From the NCBI RefSeq assembly GCF_900537085.1, contig NZ_UNRE01000004.1, positions 310,001-374,000 of the forward strand: a DNA stretch of 64,000 nt, written 5' to 3'. The notes below the pieces were generated by a model. It was not told the DNA's origin. It worked only from the letters and a program-made list of their open reading frames with translations, and did no database searches. Numbering within the stretch: position 1 is the first letter of the stretch; the number at the start of each line of letters is the position of its first letter. Shown here in pieces: positions 44,415 to 54,191 of the stretch. The translations under genes and the position numbers were made by a program. This DNA is from Agarivorans sp. Alg241-V36. Lineage in GTDB: Bacteria > Pseudomonadota > Gammaproteobacteria > Enterobacterales > Celerinatantimonadaceae.

Positions 44415-45297
44415 GCGATACCTGCTTTAACAACTGTGCTACCACGGCCGGATTTTCTGGCTGTGGGTTATCTTCAATAAGTGATTGAAGATCTTCAATA
44501 TAAGCGTCTATCTTAGCTAAGATATGACGCTTTTGTTGTTTATTGGCCAAGGCTAATACCTCGCTCATGCCTTGTGCCCACAATTGCCGATTACGATAGA
44601 AGCGTTCAGCCAAACCCGGCGGCCACAAAGATTCTGAATTAACCATTAATACATAAAATTCTTGCTCAAAGTTTTCTGACTTACTCTGCCCACTAAGGGA
44701 ATAAGCAAGATATTGCTGCCAGCGACTTTGTACATTGTGCCAATCGGCGCGAGTATCAATAAGCTGATTCGCCAGCTGTTCTATCACCTGTTGTTGTTGC
44801 GGTGATACATCGCCAAGCCAGCGCTCAACGCTGTTAGAAATATGTTCAATACGATAATCATAATGACTTTGTTGGCGGTCGCTATCTTCGCGCTGTTCGG
44901 CTAGCTTAGCCATAAAATCAGATAGCTGTTGCGAGGAAGCGGTTTGCGCCAGCTGCGCGACATCTAAATATACATGACCCGCCAATACTCGATAATGCTC
45001 TTGCCAAGCAGCAACTTGCTCTAACAACTGCTGTTGGCTAATACCACCATTAATTTGCGCATGAAACAGCTGTAGCTGGGCCAAATACACCGGCAACTGT
45101 TCGTGCCTATGCCAAGTTAGCCAGCTTTTAAGCATGGGTTTAAAGACCGCTTTTTGTTCACTGTTCATTTCGATGTAATCATCGATGTACCAATAAGCCA
45201 GCCAATTAAGGTTGTTATACACAAAGCGCATACCACAGGCGCTCAGCAAGCCGCTGAGTATCAATATCAGTATCCAACGATAAGGCTTCGTTTGCAT
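44347..45297 (-). CDS. DUF6279-like lipoprotein
   Basis: The ATG at 45297 follows an ideal AAAGGAGGTG site, giving 316 residues. A lipoprotein signal has the lipobox L-S-A-C with cysteine near residue 21. The mature protein is helical and begins [15 protein letters not shown], a pattern I recall from DUF6279 proteins. It is probably attached to the outer membrane. Its function is unknown. The last 22 codons overlap the end of satP on the other strand. Confidence 0.75.
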   Translation of the reverse strand: MQTKPYRWILILILSGLLSACGMRFVYNNLNWLAYWYIDDYIEMNSEQKAVFKPMLKSWLTWHRHEQLPVYLAQLQLFHAQINGGISQQQLLEQVAAWQEHYRVLAGHVYLDVAQLAQTASSQQLSDFMAKLAEQREDSDRQQSHYDYRIEHISNSVERWLGDVSPQQQQVIEQLANQLIDTRADWHNVQSRWQQYLAYSLSGQSKSENFEQEFYVLMVNSESLWPPGLAERFYRNRQLWAQGMSEVLALANKQQKRHILAKIDAYIEDLQSLIEDNPQPENPAVVAQLLKQVSLTQPLLVAHCCLQISLGDQQVK

Positions 45298-45449
45298 AAC
45301 ACCTCCTTTACTAAACAGACCCAAAGAACCGGAAATAGTTCTCACTCTACAGCTATTTAATTATTAAGGCTTGTGAGATTAATTCAAGCGGAGTAGATTA
45401 GCCCTACTTGCAGTAGTGGCGTGAAACCAAGCACGCAACGGATGGTTAA

Positions 45450-45905
45450 TTGATTGGTTTAACTCAGAAATTATTAATGGTATTAGCAGTTATTGCTGGC
45501 GCTTTTGGTCTTGGTATTGGCTTAAGTTACTGGCAGCAACAGCAACTTGAAACCCTAGACTTTACTCACTGTGAACAGCTAGAAAAAGGCAGCTGTGAAT
45601 GGCAAATTGCTGAACAAACTTGGCAACTAAGTTTACCCAGCAACCAGCTTCCTGCCATGTTAAGCCAAGCGCTTGAGTTAAGCACCAACCTGGATAACCC
45701 TCCTCCCTTGGAGCTGCGTTTACAAGGGATAGAGATGTACATGGGTGAAATCAAACTGCAGCTCGAACCCAGCGAAAATGGGCACTATCAAACAGATATT
45801 TTACTGCCGATTTGTAACACTGGAAAAATGCGCTGGCGAGCAGAAATTGTTTCTTTAGATCCCAGCCAAGCCCTTGCTCTTAGTTTTGAGGTAGATAGCC
45901 AATGA
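45450..45905 (+). CDS. Membrane-anchored protein of the copper-delivery operon
   Basis: The product has 151 residues from a TTG; an ATG at 45477 is the alternative. One N-terminal membrane segment (about 6-26) anchors a periplasmic domain of about 120 residues with cysteines near 41, 49 and 122. Its stop overlaps the Sco1 gene start by four bases, so it should work with that pathway. I do not recognise a family. Confidence 0.7.
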   Translation: MIGLTQKLLMVLAVIAGAFGLGIGLSYWQQQQLETLDFTHCEQLEKGSCEWQIAEQTWQLSLPSNQLPAMLSQALELSTNLDNPPPLELRLQGIEMYMGEIKLQLEPSENGHYQTDILLPICNTGKMRWRAEIVSLDPSQALALSFEVDSQ

Positions 45906-46507
45906 AATACCTAGCATGGATTGCTTTGATTATTGTTAGTGGATTAGCCGGAGTGATGAGCTTCCAATGGTTGTCTCCAGAGCAAAGCCAAATTGCCGCA
46001 AGCAATAAAGTGATTACTACTGTACCGGCCAACTTGTTCAAAATAACTAGCAGTGATGGGCGCTTTACCGAGTTAAACCAGAACAAGCAGCTTTACATTG
46101 CTTACTTTGGCTTTACCCACTGCCCAGATGTTTGCCCAACCTCCTTAGCCGTGCTTAGCGCCGCTTTACAAGGAATAACTGAGCCACAACGCCAGCAGCT
46201 GCAAAGCTTATTTGTAAGTGTTGACCCAAAGCGTGATGACCCAGAAACAGTCAGCACCTATGCCGGCTATTTTCATCCTGATATTGTCGGTTTAAGCCCT
46301 CAAGAAGGTCAGCTGTTAGGCTTAACCCAAAGTTTGGGCGTGTATTATAAATATGTTGAGCTCCCCGATTCTCAACTGGAATACAGCGTTGACCACAACT
46401 CATTTTTCTACTTCTTAAATGCTAAAGGCGAGTTACTGGCGAAGGTGCCTCACACCCTAGACCCACAGCCTTTAGTAGACAAAATCCAACAATTACTTCC
46501 CCAATAA
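45902..46507 (+). CDS. SCO1/SenC-family copper chaperone
   Basis: The product has 201 residues. One N-terminal membrane anchor (about 4-22) precedes a thioredoxin-like domain with the copper-binding C-P-D-V-C (Cys74, Cys78) and a distal histidine in V-D-H-N. Sco proteins deliver copper to the CuA site of cytochrome c oxidase. It overlaps the preceding membrane-protein gene and lies 14 bases before a PCuAC gene, a usual pairing. Confidence 0.93.
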   Translation: MKYLAWIALIIVSGLAGVMSFQWLSPEQSQIAASNKVITTVPANLFKITSSDGRFTELNQNKQLYIAYFGFTHCPDVCPTSLAVLSAALQGITEPQRQQLQSLFVSVDPKRDDPETVSTYAGYFHPDIVGLSPQEGQLLGLTQSLGVYYKYVELPDSQLEYSVDHNSFFYFLNAKGELLAKVPHTLDPQPLVDKIQQLLPQ

Positions 46508-46521
46508 AATAAGGATTAACA

Positions 46522-46968
46522 ATGCGCTCAATCTTGCTCGCTCTCAGTCTTTTATTTAGCTTTAATTTGCTCGCCAATGAAGCAGCCATAACAGTAAGCG
46601 ACGCCTATGCGCGAGCCACCCCACCTAATGCGCCCACCAGCGCTATCTTTCTGAAAATGAGCAACACTAGTGAACAAAAGGTAAGCTTGGTATCAGCCAG
46701 CACACCTGCAGCTGGGCGTGTGGAATTGCATACCATGTTGATGGACGGCGATGTTATGCAGATGCGTAAGGTTAACGAGATAGAGGTCGCTTCGGGAGAA
46801 GTTGTAGAGTTAAAGCCTGGCGGTTTGCACCTAATGCTATTTGACCTACAAACTAAGTTCGCGGAAGGTGAAGAAGTAGAATTAAACTTGGAATTTTCTG
46901 ATGGTAGCCAGCAACAACTTACTGCGCCGATTAAAAAAGTAATGCACAAAATGAAGCATCACCACTAA
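46522..46968 (+). CDS. PCuAC-family periplasmic copper chaperone
   Basis: The product has 148 residues with a signal peptide (about 1-18). The copper site is visible as H-T-M (about 73-75), then methionines near 81-86, and a later H-L-M (about 102-104), the H(M)x10Mx21HxM arrangement. It ends in a His/Met-rich tail (H-K-M-K-H-H-H), which may add metal binding. With Sco1 it loads copper into cytochrome oxidase. A hairpin follows the stop. Confidence 0.93.
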   Translation: MRSILLALSLLFSFNLLANEAAITVSDAYARATPPNAPTSAIFLKMSNTSEQKVSLVSASTPAAGRVELHTMLMDGDVMQMRKVNEIEVASGEVVELKPGGLHLMLFDLQTKFAEGEEVELNLEFSDGSQQQLTAPIKKVMHKMKHHH

Positions 46969-46982
46969 TAAACACTTCTTCT

Positions 46983-47008
46983 TGGGATTAAGCTCGCGCT
47001 TAGTCCCA
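46983..47008. terminator. Hairpin between convergent genes
   Basis: TGGGATTAAGC (46983-46993) pairs with GCTTAGTCCCA (46998-47008), one G-T pair, around TCGC. It has no T-run; it is probably a shared terminator. Confidence 0.65.
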
Positions 47009-47022
47009 GCAATTCGATACTT

Positions 47023-48216
47023 TTACTCAGCTAAATGTCTATCGAGAGAAATACCGTAGTCACGCGCCGAGACCGCACCTTCGATTTCCTCATGGGTGTA
47101 CTTACTTAAATCGATGATTTTCACTTCGGTATGAGTATTAGTGCGAGTATTAAACACTTGCTTAATTACTGGCTGTAAGGGTTTAAGCTCGTTACGCTCA
47201 ACCACCACACCCAGCTTCCCAGACTTTAGCTTCACTAAAGTACCAACCGGGTAAACGCCCATACAGCGGATGAATTTTTCAACCAAGGCTTTATCAAACT
47301 GGGTGCCGACACCTGAAAGCAAAATTCGGAAGGCAGCCGTAGGTGGCATGCCACTTTTATAGACTCGGTCGGCGGTAAGCGCGTCGTAACAATCTACAAT
47401 GTTGGCCATACGCGTATAGGCAGACAGCTCATCGCCCTTTAATTGGTTGGGATAACCTAAGCCGTCTAAACGCTCATGGTGATTGCTGGCAATCTCTAGC
47501 ATGATATTACTAATGCCTTCTTGAGCCTTTAGAATATTATGGCTATGCACCACATGCTCTCGCATGATCACAAACTCATCGTCGGTGAGACGACCGGGTT
47601 TATGCAAGATTTCGTCGGGTGTATTGATTTTGCCGATATCGTGCAGCATTCCGCCCATGAGTAAGTGTTTTTGCTTAGATCTTCCCATGCCCAGAGAGCG
47701 CCCAAAATAGGCCAGCAACATACCTACATTTAGAGAGTGCTCCATGAGATATTTGTCTTTGGCACGAATTTTTGCCAAACACAGCATGGCGTTACTTTGG
47801 TTTTCTAGCGAATCAATTAAGCCTTCGGCAGCTTTCTCCATTGGCTCAATATCAATGGGCTCGCCTTGTTGTAGCTGCTTAAAGTACTTTGACTGTAAGC
47901 TTTTGGCCTCATTAAATAGCTTCTTAGCGGCTTGCTTTTCGCTTTCTTCGCTGCGTTTTTTAGGCTTGCTACTTGAACTGGTGATCTCTTGAGACTTTTG
48001 CTCTGCGCCTTGATCAGCAAATACACTTCTCGACCAATCTACATTAACAACCTTAACCCCTTTGTTTTTTAACACACTCACTTGCTGAGCTTGGGTAATA
48101 CGTCCAGATTGAGCAACGCTGGTTTTGCCAGTTTGGCTGGTAATGGATACAACAAACATACCTTCTTTTAGGGCATCAATGTTGATGGTTCTTATATCGG
48201 CTTTAGGGCTTGTCAT
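47023..48216 (-). CDS. HD-GYP c-di-GMP phosphodiesterase
   Basis: I use the ATG at 48216 (397 residues); a TTG four codons upstream is possible. An N-terminal DUF3391-like domain (about 8-95) and a linker precede the HD-GYP domain (about 140-340). Metal residues are His192-Asp193 (in L-H-D-I-G-K) and His246-His247; Gly-Tyr-Pro is intact at 254-256, so it should hydrolyse c-di-GMP. It has no membrane segment. A GAF-domain gene lies upstream on the same strand. Confidence 0.93.
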   Translation of the reverse strand: MTSPKADIRTINIDALKEGMFVVSITSQTGKTSVAQSGRITQAQQVSVLKNKGVKVVNVDWSRSVFADQGAEQKSQEITSSSSKPKKRSEESEKQAAKKLFNEAKSLQSKYFKQLQQGEPIDIEPMEKAAEGLIDSLENQSNAMLCLAKIRAKDKYLMEHSLNVGMLLAYFGRSLGMGRSKQKHLLMGGMLHDIGKINTPDEILHKPGRLTDDEFVIMREHVVHSHNILKAQEGISNIMLEIASNHHERLDGLGYPNQLKGDELSAYTRMANIVDCYDALTADRVYKSGMPPTAAFRILLSGVGTQFDKALVEKFIRCMGVYPVGTLVKLKSGKLGVVVERNELKPLQPVIKQVFNTRTNTHTEVKIIDLSKYTHEEIEGAVSARDYGISLDRHLAE

Positions 48217-48368
48217 ACGGCTTGGCAATCACTCATCCAAAATACTGCTTAATGTAGAAAACACTGCTTAATGAATACTAAAGCAATCACAAAAAATTGC
48301 TTTCCTTAGAAGTGTAGATTGTTATCGCTATCAAAAAAGGGAAACGAAATGTAAATTTATTAACAAGT

Positions 48369-48791
48369 TTAATCAACTGCTAAATCTACCAGCTTTAAGT
48401 ATTCTTTCGCTAAAACTTGTATTTTATCCATATCTTTATCTGAGAACCCTTGTTTCTTTGGTTCTAAAGAGGAGAAATTGAGTGTTCCAATAATTTCACC
48501 GCGCTTGACTAGGGGAATCCCTATGTAGCTTTCTAAATGCATCGCCTGATAACAGGGGTGCAAGCACATATCGGTCATTGCGCCCACTTGGTGATAAGCC
48601 AATACCTTTTCTTGGCTGACAACATCTGCGCAGTAGGTCATGTCTACTGGGAACTCATCCCCGGCGCGCACTAAATCAAGGCTAGAGTATGCTGCCAGCA
48701 CCACGTAACGGTTATCTTGAATATTACTAACAATGCCCAGTTGCATGCCAAAAGCTTGAGCTGCATCCTTCAACCACTGTTGCACGTCCAT
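48369..48791 (-). CDS. Stand-alone GAF-domain protein
   Basis: The ATG at 48791 follows GGAG, giving 140 residues; a TTG at 48803 is less likely. The whole protein is one GAF domain, with Y-I-G-I-P-L and G-T-L-N-F-S-S near residues 90-108. Three cysteines (in T-Y-C-A-D, M-C-L-H-P-C) could sense redox or bind a ligand. It has no output domain. It lies upstream of the HD-GYP gene and might act with it. Confidence 0.85.
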   Translation of the reverse strand: MDVQQWLKDAAQAFGMQLGIVSNIQDNRYVVLAAYSSLDLVRAGDEFPVDMTYCADVVSQEKVLAYHQVGAMTDMCLHPCYQAMHLESYIGIPLVKRGEIIGTLNFSSLEPKKQGFSDKDMDKIQVLAKEYLKLVDLAVD

Positions 48792-48870
48792 GGCTAACTC
48801 CAAACAATATCGAAAAAAAGCTTATTAACAATAAACTAATCTTAGCTTAGATTCGTTTGTTGTTTTAAAG

Positions 48871-49689
48871 ATGCTTAGTATACTTTGGTCCATGCAAACA
48901 CTCGAGCTTTGGCGTTTAGGAATTTTTGTTGGGCTACTGGCCCTTTTTATGCTGCTAGAACTAGCTTGGCCAAGGCACCCGCGCAGCATTCCCCGCAGTC
49001 AGCGCTGGCCAGCAAACCTAGGCTTAATTTTACTTAATAGCCTGTGTGTAAAGCTGCTCTTTCCGATTACCACTTTGGCGCTAGCAAGTTGGGTTAAGCA
49101 CCAACAATGGGGCTTGTTTAATCAACTACAAGTAAGTGCGTGGCTGCTAGTTCCTGTTTGTGTGGTGCTGCTAGATTTAGCCATTTACTGGCAGCATAGG
49201 CTATTTCACGCCCTCCCTTGGCTGTGGCGAGTTCACCGGATGCACCATGTAGATCCCGATTACGATGTAAGTCTAGGGCTGCGTTTTCATCCCATTGAAA
49301 TAGTGCTATCTATGCTGATTAAGCTTGGTTTAATCATACTGGTAGGCGTACCGGTATTGGCAGTATTTCTGTTTGAGGTAGTACTCAACGCAATGGCCAT
49401 GTTTAATCACAGCAACCTTAAACTTCCTTTAAAGCTGGACGCTTTATTAAGAAAGCTTGTGGTGACTCCTGATATGCACCGAGTACATCACTCTCAACAC
49501 TATCAAGAACATAACGCTAACTACGGTTTTAATTTGGCAGTGTGGGACCGATTTTTTCGCACATATGTCGCTCAGCCAAAAGATGGCCACGATAAGCTAA
49601 AATTTGGCTTAAGCCATTGGCCCAATGCTAAAGATAACCGCCAACTTAAAGGCTTGTTAAGCCTGCCGTTTCGCTCTGCTAAGAAATAA
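48871..49689 (+). CDS. Sterol desaturase/fatty-acid hydroxylase family protein
   Basis: The product has 272 residues; an ATG at 48892 would remove seven. About four membrane segments carry the histidine clusters that bind two irons: H-R-L-F-H (about 111-115), H-R-M-H-H (about 124-128), then H-S-N-L and H-R-V-H-H-S. The family inserts hydroxyl groups or double bonds into lipids using O2. The substrate is unknown. It is a single gene. Confidence 0.88.
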   Translation: MLSILWSMQTLELWRLGIFVGLLALFMLLELAWPRHPRSIPRSQRWPANLGLILLNSLCVKLLFPITTLALASWVKHQQWGLFNQLQVSAWLLVPVCVVLLDLAIYWQHRLFHALPWLWRVHRMHHVDPDYDVSLGLRFHPIEIVLSMLIKLGLIILVGVPVLAVFLFEVVLNAMAMFNHSNLKLPLKLDALLRKLVVTPDMHRVHHSQHYQEHNANYGFNLAVWDRFFRTYVAQPKDGHDKLKFGLSHWPNAKDNRQLKGLLSLPFRSAKK

Positions 49690-49838
49690 ACTAAAGCCAA
49701 GCAGCAATAGATTAACCAGCCTTAAATTGATTGGCTGAATTACTTCAAATTTCTGCATAAACGGTTTTACAAAACTCCACTTGGAGAGTCGCTCACTTCC
49801 TTGCTATATTTCAGCTCCGCGCGCATAAGGAAATAGAG

Positions 49839-50747
49839 ATGTATAGCAGCTTATTGATGATTTTAGGGGCATTAGTTGTCGGTTACCTGATTCCCGTAAA
49901 ACATCCCTCGGCCTTAGTTGCCATTCGCCGACTAAGTAGCTGGATGCTCTATTTGATTCTATTTTTAATGGGTTATGGTTTGGCCTTTATTGATAACCTT
50001 GGCCAAAACATTATTCAGCTATTTAGCCAAAGTGCTGTATTAGTGGGTTTATTGCTTATTTTTAACCTGAGTGCGCTGTACTTTGTCGGCCGCTATTTGG
50101 CAATGCCCGCCGCTGAACCGATACACAAAAAAAGCAATAACAAACTCGCCATGTTTAAAGAACCGGCTTTACTTATTGCTCTGCTGCTATTTGGTTTGGT
50201 TTCGGGTCTGGTTTACCAACAGCAATTACCCGCTCAGTCAGTATTGGCCGAATACGCGCTTATTTTGCTGATTTTCTGCATTGGTATCGAGCTACGCAGT
50301 GCTGGGATTAGTGTTCGCCAAATGCTACTTAATCGACGCGGCTTAATCATTGCGGTGGTGATGGTGCTTAGCTCCTTACCTGCAGGTGCTATTACTGCGT
50401 ACTTGTTCGACCTACCATTAAACCTAGGTTTAGCCATGAGCAGCGGCTTTGGCTGGTATTCATTATCGGGCGCCTTGCTGAGTAAAGCAGCCACCCCGCT
50501 AATTGGCAGTACTGCCTTTTTTGCCGATTTAAGCCGCGAGCTAATTACCCTGCTATTAATTCCTTTTTTAATGCAACGCTCACCCGCTGCCACTATTGGT
50601 TATGCAGGGGCTACCGCAATGGACTTCTCCTTGCCGATGTTGCAACGGGCGGGCGGCAACCAATTAGTGCCAGTTGCCATCGCTAGTGGCTTTATTCTTA
50701 GCCTACTCTGCCCGCTTATGATTTTATTGCTGGTTAACTTTGCTTAA
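49839..50747 (+). CDS. lysO: Lysine exporter LysO (YbjE family)
   Basis: The product is a 302-residue inner-membrane protein with about eight to ten segments. AAGGAAATAGAG precedes the ATG. The family pattern is visible in the N-terminal D/N-x-L-G-Q-N part and the conserved G-F-G-W-Y-S-L-S-G and L-S-R-E-L-I-T/F-F-A-D. E. coli LysO exports lysine. I see no lysine riboswitch in the 149-bp upstream spacer. It is convergent with arcB, four bases apart. Confidence 0.88.
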   Translation: MYSSLLMILGALVVGYLIPVKHPSALVAIRRLSSWMLYLILFLMGYGLAFIDNLGQNIIQLFSQSAVLVGLLLIFNLSALYFVGRYLAMPAAEPIHKKSNNKLAMFKEPALLIALLLFGLVSGLVYQQQLPAQSVLAEYALILLIFCIGIELRSAGISVRQMLLNRRGLIIAVVMVLSSLPAGAITAYLFDLPLNLGLAMSSGFGWYSLSGALLSKAATPLIGSTAFFADLSRELITLLLIPFLMQRSPAATIGYAGATAMDFSLPMLQRAGGNQLVPVAIASGFILSLLCPLMILLLVNFA

Positions 50748-50751
50748 GGCA

Positions 50752-53094
50752 TTAATCAGGCTTGTTAAAGTCGGCGATAGCCTTATCTAGTAGTTTCAAG
50801 TCTTCTGGGTAATCGTGGCTGAGTTGGTGAATCCAATCTTCCACGTTATCCCACCAAGCAGGTAGCTCAGGTGATTGGATTTTATTGGCCAAGCGTTGGA
50901 TCCTAGCCAAACCAATCGAGCCCGCTGCGCCCTTAATCTTGTGGGCCTCAGAAGCAATGCCGTCTTGGTCTTTTGCAAACAAGTTACTTTCGAGTACTTT
51001 CATATAATCAGGCATCACTTGCTTGAACAAATTAATGCTGTCGTTAAGTACTTTTACCCCAATAGTTTCACAGAATTGCTCCACCAAATCTAAATCCAAG
51101 ATGGGCATGGAGCTGCGACTTAGTGCTTGCTTGGGGCTTACCACGGGCTCAGCTTCTGGCTCTTGACCAATCGCAAATACACTGTTAAAGCAATGCACTA
51201 CCGCATTGCGATTAATCGGTTTATGGATAACATCAACCATGCCGGCTTGGGCGAACTCGTTTTTGCTGTTTACCACATTGGCGGTAAGCGCCACCAAAGG
51301 TGGCAAGTGTTGCTGGGCAAACTGCTCGTGCCAGCGCTTGGCAATATCAAAACCACTCATATCTGGCAGTTGGATATCTAACAACACCAAATCAAAGTTA
51401 TCAGGGTCAAACACCTCAATAGCCTGTTCACCGCTCATGGCCACCTCAACGTAGTGGCCCAGTTTTTCGAGTAAGGCTTTAGCAATGGTGACATTTAGTT
51501 CTACGTCTTCAACTAATAGTATGTCTAGCGGAGGATGGTCAATTTGTTCTGCTTCATCAGGAATGGCATCTAAGGTCACCTTTAGCTTAACGCTAAAACA
51601 TGAGCCTTCGCCCTCTGCGCTGCTTACCTGAATATCACCGCCCATTGCCCTAACCAACTGCCGAGACACCGACAAACCAATGCCAGTACCGGTTGCTGAT
51701 TTACTGCCTTCAACTTGATAGTACATGGCGAAGATTTCTTCTAACTGATCTTGCGGAATGCCTGGGCCAGTATCCTCAATGATTAACTCCAGTTGAACTT
51801 CTTGCTCAGACAAAGGCTCGGCTTTTACCGTTAAGGCCACTTCGCCCTGCTCGGTAAACTTGACCGCATTGTGGGTCAAATTCCATAGCACTTGGCGTAA
51901 GCGAGTTGGGTCGCCCATGATGCTATTGGGAATAGGGCCTATTTGCTCAAAACGAAAATCTAAACCTTTGCTTTGTAGCTGCATCTCGGTGAGGGTTTCA
52001 ATGTCGGTCACCAGCGCTTTAAAGTCCATTGGCTCAAGCGACACCGCAAATCGGCGTCTGTCTAACTTATCTAGGTCAATGATGTCATTAAAGATATTAC
52101 CTAAGGTAGTGGCGCTTAATAAGATGGTATTAACATGCTTACGCTGGTTATCGTTAAGCGGGGTATCTAGCAGCATTTGGCTTAAACCCACCACCCCATT
52201 GAGCGGTGTGCGCAGTTCGTGGCTAAGGGTAGAGATAAACTGGGTCTTATCGCGGTTCGCTTTCTCTATGCTAGCTTGCTGGCGCATTCTCTCGGTAATA
52301 TCACGGCCAAAACCTAACAAACCTAAGCGGTTGCCATTACGTCCGTAAAACGGCACTTTTCGCAGTTCAAAAAAGGCTTTACGCCCATCCGGATACTCTA
52401 GCCATTGCTCGTAGGTTAGCTGCTCATCGTTATCGAATACTTGATGATCGGTTTCAACGATTTTATCGGCGATGTCTTCTGGGTAAACATCATAAGGCGT
52501 TAAACCAATAAGTTGTTTTTCGGAGCGCCCCACCAATTGCTCTAAGGCCAAGTTACACCCCGAAAATTGCCCTTGCTCATTGCGGTAATAAACTAAGTCG
52601 GGCGAGCTATCAATAAAACTACGTAGCAAAGCAGAGTGCTCTTCTAGCTCTTGTTGAGCTTGCTGGCGCTGTTTTATTTCTTGCTCTAGATTGGTCATCG
52701 CCTGACTACGCGCCGCCTCGGCTTTTTCACGCTCGTCAATTTCGTTGTTAAGCTGGCTAATGTTAGCTTGAAGTTTAGTGGTGAGCTGAAGATCGCGAGA
52801 ACGCATCTTCTCCAATTTGCGGATCATCTTGCTTAAACGCTGGCGTGAGTCTTCTATTTGCTCTACCACCACCGACATAAAAAATACCGCCCATGGGGTA
52901 ATAATTAAACCAAAGAATACTGAGCGAACCAAATCCACAGAAGATACCTTTCCGGTAAGCGCTAAAGTCACGCTCATCTGTATCGCTAAGGCCACCAATA
53001 TAATGGCGCTGGCTAAGCTAATAGTGAATTTAACAACGCCCAATCGAGATAATAAATGAACGTAATAAGTGGCAAGATTCTTCAGTGGCGTCAT
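50752..53094 (-). CDS. arcB: Aerobic respiration control hybrid kinase ArcB
   Basis: The product has 780 residues. Two membrane segments (about 21-46 and 57-77), a coiled linker and a PAS domain (about 155-270) precede the histidine kinase (His292 in S-H-E-L-R-T-P), receiver (Asp573 in L-L-D-I-Q-L-P) and phosphotransfer domain (His718 in A-H-K-I-K-G). These positions nearly equal those of E. coli ArcB (292, 576, 717). ArcB senses the quinone pool and phosphorylates ArcA. Of the two redox cysteines known in E. coli, Cys180 is present, but the position of Cys241 is Phe241 here. Confidence 0.95.
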   Translation of the reverse strand: MTPLKNLATYYVHLLSRLGVVKFTISLASAIILVALAIQMSVTLALTGKVSSVDLVRSVFFGLIITPWAVFFMSVVVEQIEDSRQRLSKMIRKLEKMRSRDLQLTTKLQANISQLNNEIDEREKAEAARSQAMTNLEQEIKQRQQAQQELEEHSALLRSFIDSSPDLVYYRNEQGQFSGCNLALEQLVGRSEKQLIGLTPYDVYPEDIADKIVETDHQVFDNDEQLTYEQWLEYPDGRKAFFELRKVPFYGRNGNRLGLLGFGRDITERMRQQASIEKANRDKTQFISTLSHELRTPLNGVVGLSQMLLDTPLNDNQRKHVNTILLSATTLGNIFNDIIDLDKLDRRRFAVSLEPMDFKALVTDIETLTEMQLQSKGLDFRFEQIGPIPNSIMGDPTRLRQVLWNLTHNAVKFTEQGEVALTVKAEPLSEQEVQLELIIEDTGPGIPQDQLEEIFAMYYQVEGSKSATGTGIGLSVSRQLVRAMGGDIQVSSAEGEGSCFSVKLKVTLDAIPDEAEQIDHPPLDILLVEDVELNVTIAKALLEKLGHYVEVAMSGEQAIEVFDPDNFDLVLLDIQLPDMSGFDIAKRWHEQFAQQHLPPLVALTANVVNSKNEFAQAGMVDVIHKPINRNAVVHCFNSVFAIGQEPEAEPVVSPKQALSRSSMPILDLDLVEQFCETIGVKVLNDSINLFKQVMPDYMKVLESNLFAKDQDGIASEAHKIKGAAGSIGLARIQRLANKIQSPELPAWWDNVEDWIHQLSHDYPEDLKLLDKAIADFNKPD

Positions 53095-53161
53095 TAAGCC
53101 CGATTCCTTTTATAGCGCGAAGCAAGCTAAGCAAATGTTAGCTAATCCATAAAATAAAGAT

Positions 53162-53175
53162 GGTTAATATTAACC
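53162..53175. promoter_or_regulatory. 14-bp perfect palindrome between arcB and folE2
   Basis: GGTTAATATTAACC lies 68-103 bases from the two divergent starts. It could be an operator for either gene. It does not match the Zur consensus well enough to assign it. Confidence 0.4.
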
Positions 53176-53264
53176 TAGCTTTTATGGTATAACAGCCCAT
53201 CTTTTTGATGTCATCTAAATGCAATGAGCCTAGCTCACGCATACCCTAGGGGAGTACTAAGTGC

Positions 53265-54191
53265 ATGTCTACAGCAATGCCTGACGTAGCAAACTCAAGC
53301 CGCGCCCAAACCGAAGGAAAACTCGATTGGGTAGGTATGAGCCAAATTGAAATGCCAATTATGCTGGCATTTGAAGCCCAAGTAGCTAGCCGCGTAAGTG
53401 CTAAAATTGAAGCCTTTGTTAGCTTAGATGACCCACAGGCCAAAGGCATTCACATGTCTCGCTTGTATTTGATATTGGATCAATTATCTAGCGAAGGTGT
53501 GTTGGATTATGCGGGATTACACCGCATTTTGGATCAGTTTATTGAAAGTCATCAAGATTTAAGTGACCAAGCGCAGGTTCGCTTTAGTTTTGACTATCAT
53601 TTACGCCGTAAATCCTTGTTATCGGGCAAAACAGGTTGGAAGGCTTACCCGGTTTCAATCACCGCTACACGCCATCAACAACAAACCACCATTGAGCTAG
53701 AAGTGGAAGTTCCGTACTCGTCTACCTGCCCTTGCTCAGCCGCACTATCACGACAACTTATTCAGCAAGCTTTTAAACAACAATTTGCCGATGAGCAAGT
53801 TTCCAGTGAAGCGGTGAATCAATGGCTTGGCAGCAATGACGGCATCGTAGCTACGCCACACAGCCAACGCAGTATTGCTCAGCTAAAAGTGAAAGTTAGC
53901 CAAGAGCAGCAAGACATTCCGATTATTAGCTTAATTGATGAAGTAGAAGGCAGCTTAAAAACGCCGGTGCAAGCAGCGGTTAAACGCGAAGATGAGCAAG
54001 AGTTTGCCCGCCTCAATGGTCAAAACTTAATGTTTTGTGAAGACGCTGCTCGCCGCCTACAACATAGCTTGAATGGTCGTGACGATTTAGCGGATTTTTG
54101 GCTAAGAGTGAATCACTTAGAAAGCCTACACGCACATGACGCAGTGAGTGTAGTCACCAAAGGCATTAAGCAAGGTTACAGCGCCTATTAG
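53265..54191 (+). CDS. folE2: GTP cyclohydrolase IB (FolE2)
   Basis: The product has 308 residues. GGGGAG precedes the ATG. It catalyses the first step from GTP to tetrahydrofolate and, in many bacteria, queuosine. The active-site metal cysteine and partner residues are in [11 protein letters not shown] (about 153-163), and the N-terminal K-I-E-A-F-V-S-L and G-I-H-M-S-R segments are typical. FolE2 often backs up the zinc enzyme FolE under zinc limitation. Its stop overlaps the convergent cyclase gene by four bases. Confidence 0.94.
   Translation: MSTAMPDVANSSRAQTEGKLDWVGMSQIEMPIMLAFEAQVASRVSAKIEAFVSLDDPQAKGIHMSRLYLILDQLSSEGVLDYAGLHRILDQFIESHQDLSDQAQVRFSFDYHLRRKSLLSGKTGWKAYPVSITATRHQQQTTIELEVEVPYSSTCPCSAALSRQLIQQAFKQQFADEQVSSEAVNQWLGSNDGIVATPHSQRSIAQLKVKVSQEQQDIPIISLIDEVEGSLKTPVQAAVKREDEQEFARLNGQNLMFCEDAARRLQHSLNGRDDLADFWLRVNHLESLHAHDAVSVVTKGIKQGYSAY

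Noticed and set aside
49690-49838. Lysine riboswitch upstream of lysO
   Set aside because: The spacer is only 149 bp and shows no lysine-aptamer arrangement.
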